Origin: Georgenia soli | Lineage (GTDB): Bacteria; Actinomycetota; Actinomycetes; Actinomycetales; Actinomycetaceae | Direction: 5' to 3' | DNA: 64,000 nucleotides | NCBI RefSeq assembly: GCF_002563695.1 | Contig: NZ_PDJI01000004.1 | Location: forward strand, 3,910,701 to 3,974,700 | Shown here: positions 27,571-38,456 of the stretch, one piece after another | Layout of the letters: each line of letters opens with the position of its first letter | Numbering within the stretch: position 1 is the stretch's first letter | Notes under the pieces: model-generated | The model's input: only the letters and a program-made list of their open reading frames with translations | Databases searched by the model: none | Told to the model about the DNA's origin: nothing | Program-made: the position numbers and the translations under genes

Positions 27571-27683
27571 CGCCCCTCCTCGCCCACGTCTCTGCCCCTG
27601 GTCGATGATATCGGAGCGGACGGTTCTCCCCGCTGTGATCCTCGCGACGGCGCGCCGTGCTCGACGCGCCACCGACGCCTGCC

Positions 27684-27896
27684 TCAGTACTCGTTCGGCA
27701 TGAGGATCCAGAGGATGAAGTAGACGAGGAACTGGCTGCCGGGCAGCACCATCAGCAGCAGCACGAACAGCAGCCTGGCCACCCAGGGACTGAGTCCGAA
27801 GCGGCGGCCGAGCCCGGCGCACACACCGGCGACGACGCGGGTGTCGCGGGGTCGGACGAGCCCGGTGCGGCCCACGGACTGGCGGATGTCGGTCAT
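27684..27896 (-). CDS. PspC domain membrane protein
   Basis: A 70-residue PspC-domain protein: the conserved RVVAGVCAGLGRRFGLSPWVARLLF stretch is followed by a long hydrophobic helix ending LWILMPNEY. Stand-alone PspC proteins are small inner-membrane proteins linked to envelope stress in some bacteria; the role here is unknown. AAAGGA precedes the ATG. Confidence 0.88.
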   Translation of the reverse strand: MTDIRQSVGRTGLVRPRDTRVVAGVCAGLGRRFGLSPWVARLLFVLLLMVLPGSQFLVYFILWILMPNEY

Positions 27897-27972
27897 GACG
27901 GGGTCCTTTCGGTTCGGTACCTCAACGGTGCCGCACCGGCCGGCCCCGCGCATCGGGGTCGGACCCTGATTC

Positions 27973-28773
27973 TCACCCTGACCCGAGCGGGCGCAGCGCT
28001 CGGACCTGACGCTCGTGCTCGCCGCGGGTCCAGGGGTCGGCGAGCCGCGCGTCCTGGTTCGCGTCGAGGGGACGGCCGGCGGCGAGCGCGTCGAGGTAGC
28101 GGCGGTCCGCGTCCAGGCGCGCGAGGGCGCCGTCCCGGTCCGTGGGGCGCCCGTGGCCCGGAACGACCACCCGCAGGTCGTTCCGGCGGAGGGCCGCGGC
28201 GAGCCGGTCCAGGCCGGTCGAGTACTCGCCCAGCGGGTCCGCGGCGGACAGGTCCAGCAGCGGCACCTCCAGGTCGGAGAGCATGTCGCCCGCCACGAGG
28301 ACGCCGCGGGCCAGGACGGCGGCGTGCCCCGGCGCGTGCGCGTCGTGCGCCACCACGGCGGTGGGCGGACCGGTCCAGGGCACGTGCCCAGCGCCGTCGG
28401 GAAGGGCGAGAAGACCCTCGAGGGCCAGACCCGGGGCCTCGTCCGCGGCCTGCTCGCGCAGCTCGGCGGCGTGCGCCCGCGCGACGGCGGCGGCGCGGGC
28501 GGTGGCCCAGCGGGGGACCTGGCCGAGGGCGGGGTGCCAGAGCAGGTGGTCCCAGTGCGGGTGCGTGGAGAAGGCGGCGACGACGCGCAGCCCGCGCCCC
28601 TGCAGCGCGGCCGCGAGGCCACGGAGCTCCGCCTCGGTCAGCGCCGGGTCGACGAGCAGGCACCCGGCGTCGTCGCCGACCACCGCCGTCGACGTCGTCG
28701 TGTACCGACGGGCGGTCGCGACGAGCACACCGGGCGCCACCTCCACGAGGGCACGCGGCGCGCGGCTGGTCAC
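27973..28773 (-). CDS. MBL-fold metallo-hydrolase
   Basis: A 266-residue metallo-beta-lactamase-fold enzyme. The metal-binding HxHxDH motif is His71, His73, Asp75 and His76 in [12 protein letters not shown]; a later His in DAHAPGHA, an Asp in LVAGDML and a final His in VVPGHGRP complete the set. The substrate is not predictable. The GTG overlaps the glucokinase stop (GTGA), so the two are co-translated. Confidence 0.88.
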   Translation of the reverse strand: MTSRAPRALVEVAPGVLVATARRYTTTSTAVVGDDAGCLLVDPALTEAELRGLAAALQGRGLRVVAAFSTHPHWDHLLWHPALGQVPRWATARAAAVARAHAAELREQAADEAPGLALEGLLALPDGAGHVPWTGPPTAVVAHDAHAPGHAAVLARGVLVAGDMLSDLEVPLLDLSAADPLGEYSTGLDRLAAALRRNDLRVVVPGHGRPTDRDGALARLDADRRYLDALAAGRPLDANQDARLADPWTRGEHERQVRALRPLGSG

Positions 28774-29537
28774 CGGTGGCCGTGCGCGGCGAGGTGGGCG
28801 GCGCCCACGATGCCCGCGGTGTTGCGCAGCGCGGCGGGCACGACGGGGGCGGTCGTGCGCAGCAGGGGCAGGAACTTCTCGTGCTTCTTGCTCACCCCGC
28901 CGCCCACCACGATGAGCTCGGGGGAGAAGAGCATCTCGACGGTCTCGTAGAACCGCTGGAGCCGCTGGGCCCAGTCCTCCCAGCTGAGCCCCTCGCTCTC
29001 CTTCACGGAGGAGGCGGCGCGGTCCTCGGCGTCGTGACCGTCGATCTCGAGGTGGCCGAGCTCGGTGTTGGGCACGAGCGTGCCGTCGACGATCAGGGCC
29101 GAGCCGATACCGGTGCCGAGGGTGGTCACGAGGACGACGCCGGGCACGCCGCGTGCGGCCCCGAACGCGACCTCGGCGACGCCGGCCGCGTCGGCGTCGT
29201 TGACGGCGACCACCTCGCGCCCGATCGCCTCGGACATGAGGGCGGGGACGTCGATGCCCGTCCACGACTTGTCGAGGTTCGCGATGAAGGGCACCACCCC
29301 GTGCTTGATGGGGGCGGGGAAGGTGAGGCCGATCGGCGCCGGGTCCGGGAGGTCGAACCGGGCCACCAGCTCCGCGACGGTCTCGGCCACGGCGCGCGGC
29401 AGCGAGGGGCTCGGGGTGGGGATGCGCACCCGCTCGGCGGTGAGCTCGCCGGTGGCCAGGTCCACGGGCGCTCCCTTGATGCCCGAGCCTCCGATGTCGA
29501 TGCCGAAACCGACGGCGGGCGCGGCGGGGTGGGTCAT
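28770..29537 (-). CDS. ppgK: polyphosphate glucokinase
   Basis: A 255-residue ROK-type kinase that phosphorylates glucose using polyphosphate or ATP. The N-terminal phosphate site [16 protein letters not shown], the catalytic region around [11 protein letters not shown] and the [11 protein letters not shown] loop are typical of actinobacterial PPGK. It lacks the cysteine-rich zinc motif of other ROK proteins, as expected for PPGK. Confidence 0.94.
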   Translation of the reverse strand: MTHPAAPAVGFGIDIGGSGIKGAPVDLATGELTAERVRIPTPSPSLPRAVAETVAELVARFDLPDPAPIGLTFPAPIKHGVVPFIANLDKSWTGIDVPALMSEAIGREVVAVNDADAAGVAEVAFGAARGVPGVVLVTTLGTGIGSALIVDGTLVPNTELGHLEIDGHDAEDRAASSVKESEGLSWEDWAQRLQRFYETVEMLFSPELIVVGGGVSKKHEKFLPLLRTTAPVVPAALRNTAGIVGAAHLAAHGHR

Positions 29538-29606
29538 GGTTCTCCTCGATGAGATGGATGAGACGGGCCGGTGGGCCCGGACGGCGGGGCCGGCGGCGCC
29601 GCCGGG

Positions 29607-30479
29607 TCAGGGCAGTGTGAGGATCTCGGCGCCGTCCTCGGTGACGACGATGGTGTGCTCCCACTGCGCGGTGCGGGAGCGGTCCCTGGTGAGGACGGTC
29701 CAGCCGTCGTCCCACTGCTCCCAGTCGATGTCGCCCAGCGTGAGCATCGGCTCGATGGTGAAGACCATGCCGGGGACCATGACGTCGTCGTAGCGGGGCG
29801 CCGAGTCGTAGTGGGGGATCACGAGGCCGGAGTGGAACGCCTCGCCCACGCCGTGACCGGTGAAGTCCCGGACCACGCCGTAGTCGAAGCGGCGCGCGTA
29901 GGCCTCGATCACCCGGCCGATGACGTTGACCTCGCGCCCCGGGCGCACGGCCCTGATGCCGCGCTCCATCGCGGTGCGGGTCCGCTCGACGAGCAGGTGC
30001 GACTCCTCGTCGACCTCACCCACCTCGAACATGGCGTTGAGGTCGCCGTGCACGCCGTCGAGGTAGGCGGTGACGTCGACGTTGAGGATGTCGCCCTCCT
30101 GCAGCACGGTGGAGTCGGGGATGCCGTGGCAGATGACCTCGTTGACGGAGGTGCACAGCGACTTGGGGAAACCCATGTACTCCAGCGTGGAGGGGTAGGC
30201 GCCGTGGTCGACGAGGAACTCGTGCCCGACCCGGTCGAGCTCGTCCGTGGTCACCCCGGGGGCGACGTGCCGGCCGACCTCCTCCAGGGCCTGGGCCGCG
30301 AGGCGGGAGGCGCGCCGGATGCGCTCGACGGTCTCCGGGCTCTTCACGTCGGAGGCCGTGACCCGCTCGGGACCGGTGCGCCCGACGTACTCGGGCCGCG
30401 GGATCGACGCCGGGACGGTGCGGAGGGGGGAGACGGTTCCCTTGGTCAAGGTGCCCCGGGGGGCGCGGTCGGCGAGCAT
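29607..30479 (-). CDS. map: methionine aminopeptidase, type Ia/Ic
   Basis: A 290-residue enzyme that removes the initiator Met. The five metal ligands are in place: Asp135, Asp146, His209, Glu243 and Glu274. The N-terminal extension of about 45 residues has a PxxP-rich stretch like the type Ic actinobacterial enzymes. The ATG at 30479 lies 6 nt after a minus-strand TAGACT box (30486-30491), so the message is probably leaderless. Confidence 0.95.
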   Translation of the reverse strand: MLADRAPRGTLTKGTVSPLRTVPASIPRPEYVGRTGPERVTASDVKSPETVERIRRASRLAAQALEEVGRHVAPGVTTDELDRVGHEFLVDHGAYPSTLEYMGFPKSLCTSVNEVICHGIPDSTVLQEGDILNVDVTAYLDGVHGDLNAMFEVGEVDEESHLLVERTRTAMERGIRAVRPGREVNVIGRVIEAYARRFDYGVVRDFTGHGVGEAFHSGLVIPHYDSAPRYDDVMVPGMVFTIEPMLTLGDIDWEQWDDGWTVLTRDRSRTAQWEHTIVVTEDGAEILTLP

Positions 30480-30521
30480 GGTGGCAGTCTACGGACCGTC
30501 GTCGGCGGCCTTGGAGGAGCG

Positions 30522-30710
30522 ATGAGCGAGCAGCAGGAGTTCTACTACAACCTCGCCACCGGCCAGGTGGAGGAGGGGAAGGTGCACGGGGCGACCAACC
30601 GCATGGGTCCGTACCCGAGCGCCGAGGCGGCGGCCCAGGCCCTCGCCCGTGCCCAGGACCGCAACGAGAGGTGGGCCGAGGAGGACGAGGCCTGGGAGGA
30701 CGAGCAGTAG
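30522..30710 (+). CDS. small conserved actinobacterial protein
   Basis: A 62-residue acidic protein (FYYNLATGQVEEGKVHG, MGPYPSAEAAAQAL) of a type common in actinobacteria and sometimes labelled SPOR-like. Function unknown. GGAGGAGC precedes the ATG. It is divergent from map and convergent with panB. Confidence 0.8.
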   Translation: MSEQQEFYYNLATGQVEEGKVHGATNRMGPYPSAEAAAQALARAQDRNERWAEEDEAWEDEQ

Positions 30711-30723
30711 GCGCCGCCGGCGC

Positions 30724-31638
30724 TCAGGACTCGTACACGTGCTCGGCCGCCGGGAAGCTGCGGTCGCGCACCGCCCGGGCGTAGGCGCGGGTCGCCGAGG
30801 CCAGCTCGGCCCCGACCTCGCCGAAGCGCCGGGCGAACCGCGGCGACCAGGACGTCATGCCGGCCATGTCGGTCCAGACGAGCACCTGGCCGTCCACCTC
30901 CGGGCCCGCGCCGATCCCGATGGTCGGGATGGGGAGCACCTCGGTGACCCGGGCGGCCACGGGGCCGGGGACCATCTCGAGGACGACGGCGACCGCGCCC
31001 GCGTCCGCCAGCGCCAGCGCGTCCGCGACGAGCCTGTCCGCGGCCTCGTGGCCCCGGCCCTGGACCCGCTTGCCGCCGAGGAGGTTCTCGGCCTGGGGGG
31101 TGAACCCGAGGTGCCCGACCACGGGGATGCCCGAGCGCGTGAGCAGCCGCACGTGCTCGGCCAGGTGCTCCCCGCCCTCGAACTTCACGGCGTGCGCCCC
31201 GGCCTCCTTGAGCATCCGCACCGCGGAGGCGTGGCACTGGGCCGGCGAGGCCTCGTAGGAGCCGAAGGGCAGGTCGGCCACCACCAGGGCGCGCTGCGCG
31301 GTCCGGGCCACCGCGCGCACCGCCGGGATCATGTCGTCCACGGTGACGGGGATGGTCGTCGGATGGGCGTGCATGTTGTCGCCGATGGAGTCGCCCACCA
31401 GGAGGATGTCGATCCCCGCCTCGTCGAAGATCCGGGCGGTGACGGCGTCGTACGCGGTCAGCATCGTCAGCGGCTCGCCGCGCTCCTTGGCCTGCCTGAG
31501 GTGGTGGACCCGGACCTTGCGCGGGCCTCGCGCCTGCTCGGAGGCCGGGCCGGCCGCGACGCTCGGGTCACCCCCCGACGGGGTGCCTGTGGCGGCGGTG
31601 CTCGCTGCCCGCTGCTCCGGGGGGACGCTGCTGCTCAT
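30724..31638 (-). CDS. panB: 3-methyl-2-oxobutanoate hydroxymethyltransferase
   Basis: A 304-residue ketopantoate hydroxymethyltransferase, the first step of pantothenate synthesis. Mg2+-binding and substrate motifs are readable: LTAYDAVTARIFDEAG, LLVGDSIGDNMHAH, VVADLPFGSYE, and GHLGFTPQ. An N-terminal extension of about 40 low-complexity residues precedes the domain. The ATG has AGGAG upstream. The neighbouring glnA2 is divergent. Confidence 0.95.
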   Translation of the reverse strand: MSSSVPPEQRAASTAATGTPSGGDPSVAAGPASEQARGPRKVRVHHLRQAKERGEPLTMLTAYDAVTARIFDEAGIDILLVGDSIGDNMHAHPTTIPVTVDDMIPAVRAVARTAQRALVVADLPFGSYEASPAQCHASAVRMLKEAGAHAVKFEGGEHLAEHVRLLTRSGIPVVGHLGFTPQAENLLGGKRVQGRGHEAADRLVADALALADAGAVAVVLEMVPGPVAARVTEVLPIPTIGIGAGPEVDGQVLVWTDMAGMTSWSPRFARRFGEVGAELASATRAYARAVRDRSFPAAEHVYES

Positions 31639-31827
31639 CTGAACTCCTGCTCGGCGGCGGGGACGCCCGCGGCGGCCGGTGGACGGCGCCGTCGGTGGTC
31701 CGTGACAAGCACTCACCCTAGAGGCGTCGCGGACCTGCCGGTCAGTTGCGCCATGATGGGACGGTGCGGGGACCGGCCGCACGCCGCCGTCGCAGGCGGT
31801 CCGCCACGCCGAACCAGGAGCCGACAC

Positions 31828-33165
31828 ATGGACAAGCAGCAGGAGTACGTCCTCAGGGCGATCGAGGAGCGGGACGTCCGCTTCATCCGGCTCTGGTTCA
31901 CCGACGTCCTCGGCGTGCTGAAGTCCGTGGCCATCGCGCCCGCCGAGCTCGAGGGCGCCTTCGCCGAGGGCATCGGCTTCGACGGCTCCTCGATCGAGGG
32001 ACTCTCCCGCGTCTACGAGTCGGACATGCTGGCCAAGCCCGACCCCTCCACGTTCCAGGTGCTCCCGTGGCGGGGGGACGAGAACGGGGTCGCCCGCATG
32101 TTCTGCGACGTGCTGACCCCCACCGGCGAGCCGGCGCGCTCGGACCCGCGCAGCGTGCTCAAGCGGGCGATGAACAAGGCCGCGGACGCCGGCTTCACCT
32201 TCTACACCCACCCCGAGATCGAGTTCTACCTCTTCCAGAACGTCTCCTCGCCCCAGGACCCGCTGGTCCCCATCGACACCGGCGGCTACTTCGACCACGT
32301 CGCCCGCGGCACGGCCCACGACTTCCGGCGGGACGCGATCACCACCCTGGAGTCCATGGGCATCTCGGTGGAGTTCTCCCACCACGAGGCCGGCCCCGGC
32401 CAGAACGAGATCGACCTGCGCTACGCCGACGCGCTGAGCATGGCCGACAACATCCAGACGTTCCGCACCGTCATCAAGGAGGTGGCGCTGCAGCAGGACG
32501 TCCTCGCCACCTTCATGCCCAAGCCGCTGCCGGACGCGCCCGGCTCGGGCATGCACACGCACATGTCGCTGTTCGAGGGCGACCAGAACGCCTTCCACGA
32601 CCCGTCGGGGGAGTACCAGCTCTCCGCCACCGCCCGGTCCTTCATCGCCGGTCTGCTCCACCACGCCGCGGAGATCACCGCGGTGTGCAACCAGCACGTC
32701 AACTCCTACAAGCGTCTGTGGGGCGGTGACGAGGCACCCGCGTACGTCTCGTGGGGGCACAACAACCGCTCCGCCCTGGTGCGCGTGCCCATGTACAAGC
32801 CGGAGAAGGGCGGGTCGGCACGCGTGGAGTACCGGGCCCTGGACTCGGCCGCCAACCCCTACCTGGCGTTCGCGGTGCTGCTCAACGCCGGCCTCAAGGG
32901 CATCGAGGAGGGGTACGAGCTGCCCGAGGGTGCGGCGGAGGACGTCGCCGCGATGACGCGCGAGGAGCGCAAGGCGCTCGGCATCCGCTCCCTGCCCGCG
33001 TCCCTGCGCGAGGCCGTCGAGCTCATGGAGTCCTCCGAGCTCGTGGCCGAGACCCTCGGGGAGGACACGTTCGAGTTCTTCCTGCGCAACAAGCGCACCG
33101 AGTGGCAGGAGTACCGGGCCCAGGTCACCCCGTACGAGCTTCAGCGGTTCATCCCCGCGCTGTGA
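31828..33165 (+). CDS. glnA2: glutamine synthetase GlnA2 (non-adenylylated type)
   Basis: A 445-residue type I glutamine synthetase of the alpha group. Conserved substrate and metal motifs include GFDGSSIEG, the EIEFYLF glutamates, HHEAGPGQNEID, GSGMHTHMSL and RVEYRALD. The C-terminal region lacks the NLYxLPxxE adenylylation loop found in GlnA1 at 41289. It is followed 10 bp later by glnE, as in Mycobacterium, where GlnA2 is not essential for ammonium assimilation. Confidence 0.93.
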   Translation: MDKQQEYVLRAIEERDVRFIRLWFTDVLGVLKSVAIAPAELEGAFAEGIGFDGSSIEGLSRVYESDMLAKPDPSTFQVLPWRGDENGVARMFCDVLTPTGEPARSDPRSVLKRAMNKAADAGFTFYTHPEIEFYLFQNVSSPQDPLVPIDTGGYFDHVARGTAHDFRRDAITTLESMGISVEFSHHEAGPGQNEIDLRYADALSMADNIQTFRTVIKEVALQQDVLATFMPKPLPDAPGSGMHTHMSLFEGDQNAFHDPSGEYQLSATARSFIAGLLHHAAEITAVCNQHVNSYKRLWGGDEAPAYVSWGHNNRSALVRVPMYKPEKGGSARVEYRALDSAANPYLAFAVLLNAGLKGIEEGYELPEGAAEDVAAMTREERKALGIRSLPASLREAVELMESSELVAETLGEDTFEFFLRNKRTEWQEYRAQVTPYELQRFIPAL

Positions 33166-33175
33166 GCGTGGCCGC

Positions 33176-36100
33176 ATGACCCGTGCGGTCTCCCGCACCA
33201 CGACGCTGCGCCGGCTCGGGTTCGCCGAGCCGGCCACCGCGGCCGCGCGCCTCGACGACCACGCGCTCGGCCGTTACGTCGCCGCCGCCGAGGAGGCCGG
33301 GGCGCCGCTGCCCGAGGCGCTCGGGCAGGTCGCGGACCCGGACCACGCCCTCCTGACGCTGCTCCGGCTCGCCGAGGCCGCCGCCGGCACCGGGGACGAG
33401 CCGGTGCTGGCCGAGGTCCTGGCCGACGACGGACCCGCCCGACGCCGGCTCCTCGCCGTGCTCGGCGCCTCCGCCGCCCTCGGCGACGCGCTCGTGGCGC
33501 ACCCGGGGTCCGTCTCGCTGCTCGTCGAGCGCCCCGGGGAACCGTCCGTGCTCGACCTCGCGCCCGAGGACGAGCGGGAGCACGCGCTGCGGGCCGTCGG
33601 GGCCGACCCCGGGGCCGCCGTGCCGGTCGCCACCCTGACCGGTGAGGAGGGCGTCGCCACGCTCCGGCGCACGTACCGGCGCCGCCTCCTCGAGATCGCC
33701 GCCGCCGACCTCACCAGTCCCGACCCCCTGGCCGACTTCCCGAGGGTCGCCGCCTCGATCGCCGACATCGTGGCCGGCGCGCTCGACGCGGCGGTCGCCG
33801 TCGCCCGCGCGGACCTGCCGGAGGCCGCCGGGGTGCGCCTGGCCGTGCTGGGCATGGGCAAGACCGGGGGCCGCGAGCTCAACTACATCTCCGACGTCGA
33901 CGTCGTCCACGTCGTCGAGCCGGTCGACGGCGTCACGGAGGCCGAGGCGATCAGGCTCGGCACGAAGCTCGCGACGGCGCTCGCCCGGGCCGTCTCCGCC
34001 GTCGGCCCGGAGCCGGCCCTGTGGCCGCTGGACGCCAACCTGCGCCCGGAGGGCAAGGACGGCCCGCTGGTGCGCACGCTCGCCTCGCACGTCGCGTACT
34101 ACGAGCGGTGGGCGAAGACCTGGGAGTTCCAGGCGCTGCTCAAGGCACGGCCCGTGGCCGGCGACCTCGCCCTCGGCCAGGCGTACTGCGACGCGCTCTC
34201 GCCGATGGTGTGGACCGCCGTGGAGCGGCAGAACTTCGTCGAGGACTCCCAGGCGATGCGGCGGCGGGTCGAGGAGAACGTGCCGGCCGCCGAGGCGGAC
34301 CGGCAGCTCAAGCTCGGCAGGGGCGGCCTGCGCGACGTCGAGTTCACCGTCCAGCTCCTCCAGCTCGTCCACGGACGCACCGACGAGTCGATCCGGTCAC
34401 GCACGACCCTCGAGGGCCTCGCCCAGCTCGCCGCCGGCGGGTACGTCTCACGCGACGCCGCCGCGCTCCTGGACCGGCACTACCGGTTCCTCCGCCTGCT
34501 CGAGCACCGCCTACAGCTGCACCGCCTCCGGCGCACCCAGCTCGTCCCCACCGACGAGGAGAGCCTGCGCCGGCTCGGCCGCGCGATGCGCCTGGACGGC
34601 GTCGACGGCCCGGGGGCGCTGGAGAAGCGGCTGCGGCAGGTCCGCCGCGAGGTCCGCCACCTGCACGAGGAGATCTTCTTCCGCCCGCTGCTCCCCGCCA
34701 CCGCTCGCCTCAGCGCCGACGACGTCTCCCTCGCTCCGGACGCCGCGCGGGCCCGGCTGGCGGCGATCGGGTACCACGACCCCGACGGCGCCATCCGGCA
34801 CATCGCGGCCCTCACCGAGGGCATCTCCCGGGCCGCCGCGATCCAGCGCCACCTCCTGCCCGTCATGCTCGGCTGGTTCGCGCAGGGGCCGCTCCCCGAC
34901 CACGGGCTCCTCGCCTTCCGCAAGCTCTCCGAGACCATGGGCACCACGCACTGGTACCTCAAGCTCCTGCGCGACTCCGGCGGCGCGGCCCAGCGGCTCG
35001 CCCGCCTGCTCTCCACCAGCCGCTACGTGGCCGACGCGATCGGCCGGCTGCCGGAGGCCGTCGCCTGGCTCGACGACGACGACGAGCTCGCGCCCCGCAC
35101 GCTCGCGGCGCTCTCGGCCGAGCTCGTCGCGCTGCAGGACCGGCGCACCGACACGGTCGACCGTGTCATGGCGGCCCGCTACCTGCGCCGCCGCGGACTG
35201 CTGCGCGCGGCGATCGGCGACGTCCTCGGCCTCGGGGACCACGCCCGCTCCGCCGCCATGATCAGCAACGCCGCCGACATCGCCCTGCAGGGGGCGCTGC
35301 GCGTCGCCGTCGAGCGTGCCGTGGCCGAGGCGGGGCTGGGCGGGCCGCCGTCGCGCTACCTCGTGGTGGCGATGGGCCGCCTCGGGGGACGGGAGATGAG
35401 CTACGCCTCCGACGCCGACGTCCTCTTCGTCCACGACCCCCTGCCGGGCGCCGACCCTCAGCTGGCCACCCGCACGGCCCTCGCGGTCGCCACCGGGGTG
35501 CGCGAGCTGCTGGGGCGCACCGGGCCGGAGCCGGCCCTGCCTGTCGACGCGGCGCTGCGCCCGGAGGGTCGCAACGGGCCCCTGACGCGCACGCTCGCCT
35601 CCTACGCCGAGTACTACGAACGCTGGGTGGAGCCCTGGGAGCGGCAGGCGCTGCTGCGGGCACGGCCCGTCGCGGGCGACCCCGGGCTGGGCCGAGAGTT
35701 CGAGGCGCTCGTGGACCCGCTGCGCCACCCCGCGGGCGGGCTCGCCGAGCACGACGTGCGCGAGCTGCGCCGCATCAAGGCCCGCGTGGAGTCCGAACGG
35801 CTGCCCCGCGGGGTGCCCGCCACCCGGCACCTGAAGCTGGGACGGGGTGGCCTGAGCGACGTCGAGTGGACCGTGCAGCTGCTGCAGCTCCAGCACGCCG
35901 GCGACGTGCCCGGGCTGCGCACCACCGGCACCCTCGACGCCCTGCAGGCGCTGCGCGAGGCGGGCATCGTCCCGGCGGGCAAGGCCGACCGCCTGGCCGA
36001 GGCCTGGCTGCTGGCCTCGCGCATCCGGGACGCGATCGTGCTCGGCACGGGCCGGGCCAGTGCCGACCGTGCGGACGTCCTGCCGCACGAGCCGGCGGAG

Positions 36101-36220
36101 CTGGAGGTCGTCGCCCGCCTGGTCGGCATGGCGCCGGGGCAGCGGCAGGACCTGGAGGAGCTGTGGCTGCGCGCCGCCCGGCGCGCCCGGACCGTCGCGG
36201 AGGAGCTCTTCTACGACTGA
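33176..36220 (+). CDS. glnE: bifunctional glutamine synthetase adenylyltransferase/deadenylase
   Basis: A 1014-residue enzyme that adds AMP to, or removes it from, the GlnA1 tyrosine according to nitrogen status. Two nucleotidyltransferase cores are present: the N-terminal GMGKTGGRELNYISDVDVV near residue 225 (deadenylase) and the C-terminal AMGRLGGREMSYASDADVLF near 730 (transferase), each with the DxD pair, plus the intervening helical linkers. Its target tyrosine exists in the glnA1 encoded 5 kb away. Confidence 0.96.
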   Translation: MTRAVSRTTTLRRLGFAEPATAAARLDDHALGRYVAAAEEAGAPLPEALGQVADPDHALLTLLRLAEAAAGTGDEPVLAEVLADDGPARRRLLAVLGASAALGDALVAHPGSVSLLVERPGEPSVLDLAPEDEREHALRAVGADPGAAVPVATLTGEEGVATLRRTYRRRLLEIAAADLTSPDPLADFPRVAASIADIVAGALDAAVAVARADLPEAAGVRLAVLGMGKTGGRELNYISDVDVVHVVEPVDGVTEAEAIRLGTKLATALARAVSAVGPEPALWPLDANLRPEGKDGPLVRTLASHVAYYERWAKTWEFQALLKARPVAGDLALGQAYCDALSPMVWTAVERQNFVEDSQAMRRRVEENVPAAEADRQLKLGRGGLRDVEFTVQLLQLVHGRTDESIRSRTTLEGLAQLAAGGYVSRDAAALLDRHYRFLRLLEHRLQLHRLRRTQLVPTDEESLRRLGRAMRLDGVDGPGALEKRLRQVRREVRHLHEEIFFRPLLPATARLSADDVSLAPDAARARLAAIGYHDPDGAIRHIAALTEGISRAAAIQRHLLPVMLGWFAQGPLPDHGLLAFRKLSETMGTTHWYLKLLRDSGGAAQRLARLLSTSRYVADAIGRLPEAVAWLDDDDELAPRTLAALSAELVALQDRRTDTVDRVMAARYLRRRGLLRAAIGDVLGLGDHARSAAMISNAADIALQGALRVAVERAVAEAGLGGPPSRYLVVAMGRLGGREMSYASDADVLFVHDPLPGADPQLATRTALAVATGVRELLGRTGPEPALPVDAALRPEGRNGPLTRTLASYAEYYERWVEPWERQALLRARPVAGDPGLGREFEALVDPLRHPAGGLAEHDVRELRRIKARVESERLPRGVPATRHLKLGRGGLSDVEWTVQLLQLQHAGDVPGLRTTGTLDALQALREAGIVPAGKADRLAEAWLLASRIRDAIVLGTGRASADRADVLPHEPAELEVVARLVGMAPGQRQDLEELWLRAARRARTVAEELFYD

Positions 36221-36269
36221 CCGCGACCGGGCCGGGCGCCGCCACCGCGGCGCGCCGGCCCGGACGCGG
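36221..36269. terminator. convergent terminator between glnE and phoX
   Basis: Long imperfect hairpin (about 20-bp arms at 36221-36240 and 36249-36269, with a few mismatches) between converging genes. Confidence 0.6.
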
Positions 36270-36277
36270 TCACGCGG

Positions 36278-38341
36278 TCACGCGGTGCCGATCTTCCGTC
36301 CGTCCGCCCGCCACACCACGACGCACGACGGCCGGGGAACACCGCCGTCGGGCCAGTGGGAGAGGGGATTCTCGAAGGTCGACCCGTCCGCCTCGCCCGG
36401 GTGCTGGACGTGGACGAGCACCCGGTCGTCGGTCACCCACGGCCCGCACGTCTCGGCGCCGACGGGCACGGTGAGGAACTGCTTGACCTGGCCGCGGTAC
36501 GGGCCCTCCAGGGCGACGCCGAACAGGCCGTCGTTCGAGCCGAGCTGGTTGCCGTCGGTCGAGATCCAGAGGTTGCCGTACTTGTCGAACGTGACGTTGT
36601 CCGGGCAGGAGATGGGGGAGACCTGGTCCTTGTCGTACCCGGCGAAGTACGTGCTCGGGTCCTTCGGGTCGCCGCACACGAGCAGGATCCGCCAGGAGAA
36701 GGTGGTCGAGGCGGCGTCGTCGTCGCTCTCCCGCAGCTCGATGACGTGGCCGTGCTTGTTCGCGCGGCGGGGGTTGGCCTCGTCCGGGCCCGCGTACCCG
36801 GGCAGGCCGCGGTTGGTGTTGTTGGTCAGCGCCATGTAGACGCGGCCGGTGTCCGGGTGCGGCTCGACGTCCTCGGGCCGGTCCATCTTCGTCGCGCCGA
36901 CGGCGTCCCCCGCCTGGCGGGCGAAGACCAGCGCCTCGACCCCGCTCATGCCGGGCACGTGGGAGTGTGCCTCGCCGTCCGCGGAGGTCACGAGCGGGAG
37001 CCACTCGCCCGAGCCGTCGAACTCACCGTCGGCCGGCAGCTTCCCGTCACCGGTGATCTCGCCCGGCGAGTCGCCCGTGAACCGGGCGACGTAGAGGGTG
37101 CCGTTGTCCAGCAGGGTGGCGTTGTGCTCGTGGTCGCCCTCGCGGTACCGGTCCCGGGAGACGAACTTGTAGACGTAGTCGAACCGTTCGTCGTCGCCCA
37201 TGTACGCCGCCGCGCGGCCGTCCGGGGTCAGGCTGATCGTCGCCCCCTCGTGCTTGAAGCGTCCGAGCGCAGTGCGCTTGCGGGGCGTCGACTCCGGGTC
37301 GAACGGGTCGATCTCGCACACCCAGCCGAACCGGTTCGGCTCGTTCGGCTGGACCGAGATGTCGAAGCGGTCGTCGAAACGCTCCCACTTCCGGCCGCTG
37401 GGACCCTTGTTGACGCCGTAGCGGCGCAGCCGCTCCGCGGCCTTCGGGTCCGTGACGGTCCCCGCGTTCGCGAAGTACTGGTTGAAGTTCTCCTCGCCGG
37501 TCAGCCACGTGCCCCACGGGGTGAGGCCGCCGGCGCAGTTGTTCAGGGTGCCCAGGACGGTCCGCCCGTCGGGGTCGTCGGGGGTGCGGACGAGCGCGTC
37601 CCCGGCCACCGGTCCGGAGAGCTCGAACTCCGAGCGCATCGTGAAGCGCCGGTTCAGGGGGTGCCCGACGACGGGGTCGAGCCCTCCGGAGCGTCTGCCG
37701 CGGCCCTCGGCGGTCAGGGCGACGACGCTGAGGCTGTGCGCGGCCCAGGCGATCTCGACCTGCTCACGGGTGGGGTTCTCCGGGTCGTAGCCGGGGAACA
37801 TGAGCTCCTCGTTCGTGTACTCGTGGTTGGCCACCAGGAGGAAGTTGCCGTTGCCGCGGCGGCGGAACAGCCCCAGGTAGTCGCAGTTGTAGCCGAACTG
37901 GCGCTCCTGCGCCTCGGCCGTCTGGTGGTAGGGGTCGAACTCTGGGGAGTCGTCGAACAGCGGGTCTCCCCAGCGCAGCACCACCTCGTGCAGGTACCCC
38001 GGAGGCACGACCACCGCGTCGGTCGTGTTCGGCGCCACGGCGCTGAAGCGCAGGCCCGGGGCGCCGGCGGCGCCCGGGGGCGCCGCGGCCGCCGACGGCG
38101 CGCCGGCCGCCCCGACGGCGCCGGCAGCACCGGCGAGGCCGAGCACGGCGCCCGCCTGCAGCACCGCCCGGCGGGAGACGACGTGCGTCATCACGTCCCC
38201 GAAGTACTCGTTGGACGAGGTGTTGGGCACGTCGTGGAAGCAGGCGTTCCCGCAGCGGTACCGGCAGGTCATCGCCGACCTGCCGCCCGCGTGCGCGGGC
38301 ACGAGCGGCAGCAGAGGTCTTTGCGGTGTGGTGAGGCTCAT
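36278..38341 (-). CDS. phoX: PhoX-family alkaline phosphatase (DUF839), Tat-exported
   Basis: A 687-residue exported phosphatase of the PhoX type, a Ca/Fe-dependent beta-propeller monoesterase that releases phosphate from organic esters. A cysteine-rich N-terminal lead (Cys26, Cys30, Cys34) precedes the twin-arginine motif at Arg57-Arg58 in [10 protein letters not shown] and a long Ala-rich h-region. Family motifs follow, such as [14 protein letters not shown] and the GEDEF-type [21 protein letters not shown]. The ATG at 38341 has the RBS GAGGGG. Usually induced by phosphate starvation, though no PHO box was identified. Confidence 0.9.
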   Translation of the reverse strand: MSLTTPQRPLLPLVPAHAGGRSAMTCRYRCGNACFHDVPNTSSNEYFGDVMTHVVSRRAVLQAGAVLGLAGAAGAVGAAGAPSAAAAPPGAAGAPGLRFSAVAPNTTDAVVVPPGYLHEVVLRWGDPLFDDSPEFDPYHQTAEAQERQFGYNCDYLGLFRRRGNGNFLLVANHEYTNEELMFPGYDPENPTREQVEIAWAAHSLSVVALTAEGRGRRSGGLDPVVGHPLNRRFTMRSEFELSGPVAGDALVRTPDDPDGRTVLGTLNNCAGGLTPWGTWLTGEENFNQYFANAGTVTDPKAAERLRRYGVNKGPSGRKWERFDDRFDISVQPNEPNRFGWVCEIDPFDPESTPRKRTALGRFKHEGATISLTPDGRAAAYMGDDERFDYVYKFVSRDRYREGDHEHNATLLDNGTLYVARFTGDSPGEITGDGKLPADGEFDGSGEWLPLVTSADGEAHSHVPGMSGVEALVFARQAGDAVGATKMDRPEDVEPHPDTGRVYMALTNNTNRGLPGYAGPDEANPRRANKHGHVIELRESDDDAASTTFSWRILLVCGDPKDPSTYFAGYDKDQVSPISCPDNVTFDKYGNLWISTDGNQLGSNDGLFGVALEGPYRGQVKQFLTVPVGAETCGPWVTDDRVLVHVQHPGEADGSTFENPLSHWPDGGVPRPSCVVVWRADGRKIGTA

Positions 38342-38456
38342 CGGACTTCCCCTCGCGTCGTTGCGACAGTTCGCGCGCCCGGGCGGCGCGTCTCCTCGGG
38401 GCCCATAGTGCCGGTGCCGGGCCGGAAGGGCCAGAGGGAAGGGGCGTGAGCCGGGG

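Noticed and set aside
27973..29715. One 580-residue protein spanning the MBL and glucokinase region
   Set aside because: The upstream part is glucokinase read out of frame; the MBL start overlaps the ppgK stop at 28770-28773.
30724..33237. One 837-residue protein covering panB and the complement of glnA2
   Set aside because: The upstream half is antisense to glnA2; PanB starts at 31638 after a clear RBS.
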